From Bradyrhizobium erythrophlei (GTDB lineage: Bacteria; Pseudomonadota; Alphaproteobacteria; Rhizobiales; Xanthobacteraceae), in the NCBI GenBank assembly GCA_900129675.1, contig FSRD01000002.1, positions 1,054,001 through 1,118,000 on the forward strand: DNA of 64,000 nt, read 5' to 3'. The translations under genes and the position numbers were made by a program. This document shows, one piece after another, positions 42,369 to 49,278 of this stretch. The notes under the pieces were generated by a model, which was not told the DNA's origin, searched no databases, and saw only the letters and a program-made list of their open reading frames with translations. Numbering within the stretch: the first letter of the stretch is position 1; every line of letters starts with the position of its first letter.

Positions 42369-43280
42369 ATGAGTGAACAAACACGTGATCGCGGCGTGAT
42401 GCAGGGCCTCCTCGAGCGGCTGAAGGAATTCGTTCCGGCAAAATTCCGGCGCGGGGCCGCGGTGGTGCCGGTGGTCCGGCTGTCCGGCGTGATCGGTGCG
42501 GTGACGCCGTTGCGGCCGGGCATGTCGCTGGCCGGCGTCGCCAAGACGCTCGAACGCGCGTTCGGGATCAGGAATGCCAAGGCGGTGGCGCTGGTGATCA
42601 ACTCGCCCGGCGGCTCGCCGGTGCAATCGCGCCAGATCTATTTGCGGATCAGGCAACTCGCCGCGGAAAAGAACTTGCCGGTGCTGGTGTTCGTCGAGGA
42701 CGTCGCGGCATCCGGCGGCTACATGATCGCCTGCGCCGGCGACGAGATATTCTGCGATCCGTCTTCGATCCTGGGTTCGATCGGCGTGGTCGGCGGCAGT
42801 TTTGGATTTCAGGATCTGATCAAGCGGATCGGCGTCGAGCGGCGGCTCTATACGGCCGGCGAACACAAGGCGATGCTCGATCCGTTCCTGCCGGAGAACC
42901 CCGACGATGTCTCGCGCGTAAAAGCGCTTCAGCGCGAGATCCACGCCATCTTCATCGCACTGGTGAAGGCAAGCCGGGGTGGCCGCCTCAAGGGTACCGA
43001 CGATACCCTGTTCACCGGCGAATATTGGGCCGGTGAGACCTCCGTCTCGCTGGGCCTGGCGGATGCCATCGGCGACCTGCGCTCGACGTTGCGCGCCCGC
43101 TACGGCGACAAGGTGCTGACGCCGGTGATCGCGCCCGCCAGCGGGATGCTGGCCGGGCTTCTCGGTCGCAGATCGGCAGGTGCTGGAACGCTGGCGTCGC
43201 TGGACGGGTTTTCGGGCCTCCCGGACGAGCTGATTTCCGCCCTCGAAACCCGGGCGATTTGGGCGAAATTCGGGTTTTAA
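42369..43280 (+). CDS. S49-family signal peptide peptidase-like protease (SppA/SohB type)
   Basis: This 303-residue serine protease uses a Ser-Lys dyad: the nucleophile Ser is in DVAASGGYMIACAGD and the Lys in AGEHKAMLDPF. LVINSPGGSPVQSRQI forms the oxyanion-side motif. There is no signal peptide or obvious membrane span, unlike classic SppA, so it may act on the inner face of the membrane. Length fits the short alphaproteobacterial S49 group. ATG 42369 follows a GAGG site. Confidence 0.9.
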   Translation: MSEQTRDRGVMQGLLERLKEFVPAKFRRGAAVVPVVRLSGVIGAVTPLRPGMSLAGVAKTLERAFGIRNAKAVALVINSPGGSPVQSRQIYLRIRQLAAEKNLPVLVFVEDVAASGGYMIACAGDEIFCDPSSILGSIGVVGGSFGFQDLIKRIGVERRLYTAGEHKAMLDPFLPENPDDVSRVKALQREIHAIFIALVKASRGGRLKGTDDTLFTGEYWAGETSVSLGLADAIGDLRSTLRARYGDKVLTPVIAPASGMLAGLLGRRSAGAGTLASLDGFSGLPDELISALETRAIWAKFGF

Positions 43281-43370
43281 GGGCCGGCACCCCGCGCCAT
43301 TTAGCCCCAAAAGGGCAATTGCGGCGCGGGCCCGCTTGCGCGAGAATAGCGTCATGGGGGTCTGACCGAC

Positions 43371-43583
43371 GTGAACGACAAGGATCGACCGATGCCACCG
43401 TTGATCGCATTCGCCGGCGCCCTGGGTGGGCTGGCCGTGGTCCGCTGGGCCTACAAGACCGCCGTCAGGATCAACAGGGAGCTGGAAGAAGCGCGCCTGG
43501 CCCGCGTGGCCGAAGCAGCCCGTTCCGGCGATATCCCGACACTGCGGCGCGACCCCGTCACCGGCGCCTATCGCCCGGGCTAG
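43371..43583 (+). CDS. Conserved small protein of unknown function (70 residues)
   Basis: This 70-residue frame has one hydrophobic helix (about residues 10-28) and then a charged helix with a closing PTLRRDPVTGAYRPG. It starts at GTG 43371; the sequence pattern looks like a real single-span protein, and a palindromic repeat follows it. I cannot assign a family. Confidence 0.6.
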   Translation: MNDKDRPMPPLIAFAGALGGLAVVRWAYKTAVRINRELEEARLARVAEAARSGDIPTLRRDPVTGAYRPG

Positions 43584-43591
43584 GAACGGCC

Positions 43592-43676
43592 GTCATTCCG
43601 GGGCGTGAAGCGAAGCGAAACGAACCCGGAATCTCGAGATTCCGGGTCTGATGCTAGCACACCATCCCGGAATGAC
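43592..43676. repeat. ATTCCGGG-type palindromic repeat with inner 22-base palindrome
   Basis: GTCATTCCGG (43592-43601) pairs with CCGGAATGAC (43667-43676), and the inner 43625-43646 is a perfect 22-base palindrome centred on CTCGAG. The same family is at 54258-54363 and, shorter, at 19663-19705. It lies upstream of glyQ. Confidence 0.8.
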
Positions 43677-43771
43677 GCCCTAAGTCGAGCCCCGGCATCG
43701 CCTTGATTCCCTGTCCCCCCGCCGATACGGTCCCGCGCGCTTCAAAACCCCTCGCGAGACCGATTCTGACG

Positions 43772-44707
43772 ATGGACGCCATACCCGCTCATATGCGCCC
43801 GGAACGCTCGTTCCAGGGTTTTATTCTTATTCTGCAGCGGTTCTGGGCCGATCAGGGCTGCGTGATCCTGCAGCCTTACGACATGGAAATGGGCGCGGGT
43901 ACCTTTCATCCGGCGACGACGTTGCGCGCGCTGGGGCCAAAGCAATGGAATGCGGCCTATGTGCAGCCGTCGCGCCGGCCGAAGGACGGCCGTTACGGCG
44001 AAAACCCCAACCGCCTGCAGCACTACTACCAGTTCCAGGTCATCATGAAGCCATCGCCGCCGAACCTTCAGGAGTTGTACCTGAAGTCGCTGGCCGCGAT
44101 CGGCATCGACTCCGCGCTGCACGACATCCGCTTCGTCGAGGACGACTGGGAAAGCCCGACGCTGGGCGCGTGGGGGCTGGGCTGGGAGTGCTGGTGCGAC
44201 GGCATGGAAGTGTCGCAGTTCACTTACTTTCAGCAGGTCGCGGGCGTCGAATGCGCGCCGGTCGCCGGCGAACTCACCTACGGGCTCGAGCGGCTCGCGA
44301 TGTATGTGCAGGGCGTTGATCGCGTCTACGACCTCAATTTCAACGGCCGCGACGGCGCCGACAAGGTGACCTATGGCGACGTGTTCCTGCAGGCCGAGCA
44401 GGAATATTCCCGACACAATTTTGAATATGCCGATACGACGATGCTGTTCGAGCAGTTCAGGATGGCGGAAGAGGCCTGCAAGAAATATCTCGCCGCCGGA
44501 TGGCGGGAGGGAAGCAACCAGAAAGAACATCTGATGGCGCTGCCGGCCTATGACCAGTGCATCAAGGCAAGCCATGTTTTCAACTTGCTCGATGCCCGCG
44601 GCGTGATCTCGGTAACGGAACGGGCAAGCTACATCATGCGCGTGCGCGAACTGGCAAAGGCCTGCGGCGAAGCCTGGATTCACACCGAAGCGGGCAGGGC
44701 GGTCTGA
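43772..44707 (+). CDS. glyQ: Glycyl-tRNA synthetase alpha subunit
   Basis: This 311-residue subunit carries the class II catalytic core of the tetrameric alpha2beta2 glycyl-tRNA synthetase. RSFQGFILILQRFWADQGCVILQPYDMEMGAGT is motif-1-like, ENPNRLQHYYQFQVIMKPSP the class II motif 2, and GELTYGLERLAMYVQG motif 3. ATG 43772 is preferred; ATG 43793 is an alternative. Its TGA shares a base with the ATG of the unusual orfX (TGATG), so the next gene is directly coupled to it rather than glyS. Confidence 0.96.
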   Translation: MDAIPAHMRPERSFQGFILILQRFWADQGCVILQPYDMEMGAGTFHPATTLRALGPKQWNAAYVQPSRRPKDGRYGENPNRLQHYYQFQVIMKPSPPNLQELYLKSLAAIGIDSALHDIRFVEDDWESPTLGAWGLGWECWCDGMEVSQFTYFQQVAGVECAPVAGELTYGLERLAMYVQGVDRVYDLNFNGRDGADKVTYGDVFLQAEQEYSRHNFEYADTTMLFEQFRMAEEACKKYLAAGWREGSNQKEHLMALPAYDQCIKASHVFNLLDARGVISVTERASYIMRVRELAKACGEAWIHTEAGRAV

Positions 44708-45114
44708 TGCCGGGGAAGAAGAGACTAATCAAACTAGAGATTTCTGGATGGACATATATCGTTTCATTTCCCTATCGGCTTCATGATCATGAAGCGATCA
44801 TTTGCTCCGGCCAAGCCTTTCTGGATTGTGAGGGCAAAAACGAATGTAAAGAAAAGCTTTTCTTGGAAATTTCGCGAAACAAGAACGGTGAAGAGCAGCA
44901 ATCAACGTATCGAATAAAAGATGACGGGATGGATGTTTTCGTCAGGATGGAAAAGGATGATTTCTATCGCTTCTTCATTGAACTTAAAGAGCACTACAAA
45001 ATCGCCGAATGTCGAATGAATCTAGATTTCGAGGGCGAAATAAAAGCCAATGAAACGTTTGAGTTTCGGGATTTCGAAGTCTTCATGAATGTAGATCGAT
45101 ACTTAGATGCCTGA
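44707..45114 (+). CDS. Low-G+C protein of unknown function wedged between glyQ and glyS
   Basis: This 135-residue protein starts in a TGATG overlap with glyQ and its end overlaps the glyS start by eight bases, so it is coupled on both sides. I do not recognise a family. It is charged, with alternating hydrophobic strands (KLEISGWTYIVSF, TYRIKDDGMDVFVRM), a central Cys-rich stretch (C at about 32, 39, 45) and an acidic C-terminal half. Three 60-base windows (44821, 44881, 45001) have 23, 25 and 24 G+C, against 36 in glyQ at 44281. That and GATGCC at both ends (44706, 45106) suggest acquisition. Confidence 0.75.
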   Translation: MPGKKRLIKLEISGWTYIVSFPYRLHDHEAIICSGQAFLDCEGKNECKEKLFLEISRNKNGEEQQSTYRIKDDGMDVFVRMEKDDFYRFFIELKEHYKIAECRMNLDFEGEIKANETFEFRDFEVFMNVDRYLDA

Positions 45115-47446
45115 TCTCCTGCTCGAACTCTTTTCCGAAGAAATTCCCGCGCGCATGCAGGCGAAGGCGGCGGACGATCTGCGCCGCATGGTCACCGACA
45201 AGCTGGTGGCCGAGGGACTGGTCTATGAAGGCGCCAAGGCGTTCGCGACGCCGCGGCGGCTGACGCTGACCGTGCACGGCATTCCCGCGCGGCAATCCGA
45301 CCTCAAGGAGGAGCGCCGCGGCCCGCGCGTCGGCGGAGCGGATGCCGCAATCCAGGGTTTTTTGAAAGCCACCGGCCTTGCCTCGCTCAGCGAGGCCAAG
45401 ATCCAGACCGATCCCAAGAAGGGCGACTTTTACATAGCGCTGATCGAAAAGCCCGGCCGTCCGACGCTCGATGTGCTCGCCGAGATTCTGCCGGTGATCG
45501 TGCGCACCTTCCCGTGGCCGAAATCGATGCGCTGGGGCGAACGCTCAGGGAAGCCCGGCGCGCTGACCTGGGTGCGGCCGCTGCACGCCGTCATCGCGAC
45601 CTTCGGCCTCGAGACCGAAGAGCCCGACGTGGTGAAGTTCGACGTTGCCGGCATCGAAGCGGGCCGGACTACTTTTGGCCACCGTTTCATGGCGCCGGCC
45701 GCGATCTCCGTGCGGCGCTTCGAGGACTACGAAGCAAAACTGCTGGATGCCAAGGTCGTGCTCGATCCGGAGCGCCGCAAGGATACCATCGTGACCGACG
45801 CCAAGCAGTTGGCCTTCGCGCAGGGGTTCGAACTGGTCGAGGACCAGGTGCTGCTGGATGAAGTCTCAGGATTGGTCGAATGGCCGGTCGCGCTGATGGG
45901 CTCGTTCGACCAGGAATATCTCGCGATTCCTGACGAGGTGATCCGCGCCACCATCCGCAACAACCAGAAGTGCTTCGTGGTCAAAGACCCCAAGACGGGC
46001 AAGCTGACCAACAAATTCATCCTCACCGCCAACATCGAGGCCAGCGACGGTGGCAAGGCCATCGTCGCCGGCAACGAGCGCGTGATCCGCGCGCGGTTGA
46101 GCGATGCGAAGTTTTTCTATGATTCCGACCTGAAGACGAAGCTGGAAGCCCGGCTGCCGAAATTCGAGAACATCGTGTTTCACGAGAAGCTGGGCACGCA
46201 GGGCGAGCGCATCAAGCGGATCGAGCGGCTGGCCGCCGAGATCGCGCCGCTGGTCGGCGCCGACGTCGAGAAGACAAAGCGCGCGGCGCATCTGGCGAAG
46301 GCGGATTTGCTGACCGAAGTGGTCGGCGAATTCCCGGAGCTGCAGGGCCTGATGGGCAAATACTACGCGCTGGCACAGGGCGAGGATGCTTCCGTCGCCG
46401 CTGCGAGCGAGGAGCACTACAAGCCGCAGGGGCCGGCCGATCGCGTGCCGACCGATCCGGTTAGTGTTGCGGTGGCGCTTGCGGATAAGCTCGATACTCT
46501 TTCCCTGTTCTTTTGGATGGGGGAGCTTCCGACCGGTTCGAAGGATCCGTTCGCGCTCCGTAGAGCGGCCATTGGCGTGATTCGATTAATGTTGGAGAAC
46601 CAACTCCGTCTATCTCTGCGGTCTCTCCTAGAGTCAGCGATTTGGTCAATGATTAATCTGTGGGACAATCAATATCGATCCGTATTGCTGGTGTCTGAAC
46701 TGCTTGAATCGGACGATGAAGACAGCGCTGGCCGTAAATTGAAGGGACGGCATTTTGAGCATGTTCGCTCACCTGAGAGCCTTGAGGCATTTCGACTGCG
46801 AGACGGATACAGCTCGATGGCGTTCACATTCGGCGATGAGCAGGGTGTTAGTGGGTTCGAACTTGAAGGACCTATGTGGGCGCAAGCGCGACTGGGGTTT
46901 TCTGATCCCTTTGCTGCAATTCGTGAACTTGAGTTGTTCTTCGCCGATCGCTTGAAAGTCCAGCTCCGTGATCAAGGCGCTCGTCACGACCTCGTCGATG
47001 CCGTGTTCTCCCTTGGCGGCCAGGACGATCTCCTGCTGGTCGTCCGCCGCGTCGAGGCGCTTGGCAAATTCCTCGATACCGACGACGGCAAGAACCTGCT
47101 CGCCGGGACGAAGCGCGCGAACAATATCCTCGGGATCGAGGAGAAAAAGGACAAGCGCAGCTTTGACGGTGCGCCGGATGCCGCGCTCTACAAGCTCGAC
47201 GAAGAAAAGGCGCTGGCGAAGGCGATCGATCAAGTCAAGAACGAAGCCGGCGCTGCCGTGGCCAAGGAAGATTTTGCCGCCGCCATGAGCGCCATGGCCA
47301 GGTTGCGGCCGGCGGTCGACGCGTTCTTTGACAAGGTCAAGGTCAACGATGACGATCCAAAGGTGCGCGAGAATCGGCTAAGATTGCTCAATGAGATCCG
47401 CGCGGCGACGCGCGCGGTGGCGGATTTTTCGAAGATCGAAGGTTAA
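45107..47446 (+). CDS. glyS: Glycyl-tRNA synthetase beta subunit with in-frame low-G+C segment
   Basis: This 779-residue subunit binds tRNA(Gly) and completes the alpha2beta2 synthetase. It begins with the typical MPDLLLELFSEEIPARM and ends with the anticodon-binding part VDAFFDKVKVNDDDPKVREN. It is about 80-90 residues longer than E. coli GlyS (about 690). The extra material lies near residues 510-605, between LRLSLRSLLESAI and ELELFFADRLKVQLRDQGARHDLVDAVF, and its DNA is less G+C-rich (46621-46680 has 25 G+C of 60). The reading frame is open throughout, so the protein is probably functional. It is preceded by orfX. Confidence 0.95.
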   Translation: MPDLLLELFSEEIPARMQAKAADDLRRMVTDKLVAEGLVYEGAKAFATPRRLTLTVHGIPARQSDLKEERRGPRVGGADAAIQGFLKATGLASLSEAKIQTDPKKGDFYIALIEKPGRPTLDVLAEILPVIVRTFPWPKSMRWGERSGKPGALTWVRPLHAVIATFGLETEEPDVVKFDVAGIEAGRTTFGHRFMAPAAISVRRFEDYEAKLLDAKVVLDPERRKDTIVTDAKQLAFAQGFELVEDQVLLDEVSGLVEWPVALMGSFDQEYLAIPDEVIRATIRNNQKCFVVKDPKTGKLTNKFILTANIEASDGGKAIVAGNERVIRARLSDAKFFYDSDLKTKLEARLPKFENIVFHEKLGTQGERIKRIERLAAEIAPLVGADVEKTKRAAHLAKADLLTEVVGEFPELQGLMGKYYALAQGEDASVAAASEEHYKPQGPADRVPTDPVSVAVALADKLDTLSLFFWMGELPTGSKDPFALRRAAIGVIRLMLENQLRLSLRSLLESAIWSMINLWDNQYRSVLLVSELLESDDEDSAGRKLKGRHFEHVRSPESLEAFRLRDGYSSMAFTFGDEQGVSGFELEGPMWAQARLGFSDPFAAIRELELFFADRLKVQLRDQGARHDLVDAVFSLGGQDDLLLVVRRVEALGKFLDTDDGKNLLAGTKRANNILGIEEKKDKRSFDGAPDAALYKLDEEKALAKAIDQVKNEAGAAVAKEDFAAAMSAMARLRPAVDAFFDKVKVNDDDPKVRENRLRLLNEIRAATRAVADFSKIEG

Positions 47447-47449
47447 GCC

Positions 47450-48058
47450 ATGGATCGCCAGACGCTTGCCGCCTACGATCATGACGCGGCAACGTTCGCG
47501 AAGGATTGGCATGCGCAGCCGGCCCCCGTCGACCTGCAGGAAACCGTCGAGCGGTTCTTTATCCGGGGCGGCTGCACCGCCGATATCGGTTGCGGCTCCG
47601 GCCGCGAGGTGGCCTGGCTCAATGCGAACGGTTTTCCGGCCGTCGGCTTCGACGCCTCGGATGGACTGCTGGCCGAGGCGCGCGCGCGATATCCCGGTTT
47701 GAAATTTGAGCACGCGGAATTGCCGAAACTGAAGGGCATCGCCGCCGATGCCTATGACAATGTGCTGTGCGAGACCGTGATCATGCATCTCGACCGTGCA
47801 GAGGTCGGCCCAGCCGTCCGCCGGCTGCTCGACATCGTCAAGCCGAGCGGCGTGCTCTATCTGAGCTGGCGCGTTACCGATGAGTGCGACATTCGCGACG
47901 GCGATGGCCGGTTCTATGCCGCGTTTGACGCCGCGCTGGTGCGGGCCGAATTGCCAGATGGCACGCCATTCCTCGACGAAGAGGTGGTCAGCGCCTCATC
48001 CGGCAAAAAGATTCACCGCCTGGTGGTGAAGAAGCCGGGTTTGCAGAACCGCGATTGA
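47450..48058 (+). CDS. Class I SAM-dependent methyltransferase
   Basis: This 202-residue protein has the Rossmann-type SAM motif CTADIGCGSGREVAWL, the acidic post-motif FPAVGFDASDGLLAEARARYP, and motif II around YDNVLCETVIMHL, as in UbiE/Methyltransf_11 enzymes. It starts three bases after the glyS stop, so it is probably translated from the same mRNA. The substrate is unknown; the coupling with glyQS may only be transcriptional. Confidence 0.85.
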   Translation: MDRQTLAAYDHDAATFAKDWHAQPAPVDLQETVERFFIRGGCTADIGCGSGREVAWLNANGFPAVGFDASDGLLAEARARYPGLKFEHAELPKLKGIAADAYDNVLCETVIMHLDRAEVGPAVRRLLDIVKPSGVLYLSWRVTDECDIRDGDGRFYAAFDAALVRAELPDGTPFLDEEVVSASSGKKIHRLVVKKPGLQNRD

Positions 48059-48084
48059 TGGGTTCTGCTTCGCTCCGGATTTTC

Positions 48085-48237
48085 GTTCCCCGGATGCTGC
48101 GCAGTGCCATCAGCGCGTTCACGCGCGTCTTCGGCGCGCTATGGCTTGCGACGTGATACGCTGCTGATCCGGGGTCGATCAGCGTGGATCCCGGCGCAGC
48201 GAAGCAGCGTTTCACGCTGCATCGCGTCCGGGACACG
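48085..48237. repeat. CCCCGGATGCTGCGCAG-type palindromic repeat, copy 3
   Basis: TTCCCCGGATGCTGCGCAG and CGCGTCCGGGACACG bracket a longer version of the elements at 27206 and 33962, with an insert around 48105-48160. The gap up to 48360 shows no gene. Confidence 0.75.
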
Positions 48238-48360
48238 ATACGTAATGAAAAGCCCCGCCCGGAGGGGGAGCCGGACGGGGCTCTCATGTCCGGTCGTAAC
48301 TCGCGCATATCCGCTTGCGCGGCGCCCGGACCAATCGTTCAGATTATCGAGTTATCATGC

Positions 48361-48717
48361 CTACTCGACCACCTGAACGATGCGACGCGAACGCGGTTCG
48401 ACCAGAACGGTCTGGCCATTCACCACGGTGTAGCGATAGGGCGTGACGCCGTAGGTCTGTGGCACGTCGTAATAGGTGACGCCGGTTTCCGGCAGCACAC
48501 CGCCGACGATCACGCGATCCGGAATGGTGTAGTTCGGCACCCGTTCGCGCACGATGTATTCCCGGAAGGCCGGGCGCTGATCGACCGCGATGCCCTCGTT
48601 GTCGTCGACGACGACCGTGCCGCCGCGAACGACGCCCACCGTGCTCTGGGCCTGCGCGGCGATCGGTGTACTGATCGCGGCTGCGATCGCTGCAATGGCA
48701 AGTATCCTGTTCCGCAT
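48361..48717 (-). CDS. DUF1236-like exported small protein
   Basis: This 118-residue protein has a clear signal peptide (MRNRILAIAAIAAAISTPIAAQA). The mature part is of the DUF1236 type: EYIVRERVPNYTIPDRVIVGGVLPETGVTYYDVPQTYG, then YRYTVVNGQTVLVEPRSRRIVQVVE. ATG 48717 follows GAAGGAG. DUF1236 proteins are abundant in Bradyrhizobium envelopes but have no assigned activity. A degenerate 12-13-base T-rich tandem repeat lies about 105-180 bases upstream of the start. Confidence 0.82.
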   Translation of the reverse strand: MRNRILAIAAIAAAISTPIAAQAQSTVGVVRGGTVVVDDNEGIAVDQRPAFREYIVRERVPNYTIPDRVIVGGVLPETGVTYYDVPQTYGVTPYRYTVVNGQTVLVEPRSRRIVQVVE

Positions 48718-48822
48718 GCTCAACTCCTTCGCGGGGGAGCGCGCCGGTTGGCGCACATTGCGAGCCAATTCATCGCGCGCGGCATTGTTCCGGAAAAGGG
48801 CGGCCGCATACGCGGCAATTTC

Positions 48823-48896
48823 GGGCATTTTTCTGGGCAGGTTTCTTGCTGTTTTTGATTGCAGTTTTTGGGCGGCTTTTCCCGGCAGTTTTCTTG
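48823..48896. repeat. Degenerate 12-13-base tandem T-tract repeat
   Basis: Six imperfect units of the kind GGCAGTTTTTnT begin near 48823, 48835, 48848, 48861, 48872 and 48884. The T-tracts thus recur about every 12 bases, upstream of the DUF1236-like gene. Confidence 0.5.
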
Positions 48897-49029
48897 ATCA
48901 ATCTTCCTGACAATTTTTCCGGAGCCGGAACCCACGGACGCCACGAGCGTCTCCTATTCCGGAACCGCGCCAGCGGGTAAGTTGCGACCCTCGATTCGAT
49001 TTCCCACCAGATCCGCCGGAGGCATTTGA

Positions 49030-49185
49030 ATGACCATCACCGCTACGCATGTTCCCGCCATCGTCGCCCTGATCGCGGGTATCTTGATCTTGATCATGCC
49101 GCGGTTCCTTAATTTCATCGTAGCCATCTATCTGATCTTCGTCGGTCTGGCCGGTCTCGGCTTGCTCAAGATGTTTCACCTGTAG
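49030..49185 (+). CDS. DUF3096-like membrane protein (51 residues)
   Basis: This 51-residue protein is almost wholly hydrophobic, with two predicted helices split at MPRFLNF: VPAIVALIAGILILIMPRF and VAIYLIFVGLAGLGLLKMF. It fits the DUF3096 family of tiny bacterial membrane proteins. ATG 49030 follows CCGGAGG. Function unknown. It lies between the DUF1236-like gene (opposite strand) and ppdK. Confidence 0.75.
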   Translation: MTITATHVPAIVALIAGILILIMPRFLNFIVAIYLIFVGLAGLGLLKMFHL

Positions 49186-49278
49186 CGCGCGAAAGGCGGG
49201 TTTCGCGGCTTGCGCGGACCCCTTCAAAGTGGTGTAAGGCGCGCATCTTCTCCCCCTCTTTTCGGATTGTTGTCTGCC

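Noticed and set aside
48720..48944. Minus-strand Cys-containing frame over the T-tract repeat.
   Set aside because: Regular Cys codons follow from the underlying 12-13-base repeat, and the frame overlaps the leader of the DUF1236-like gene; no ribosome site was seen.
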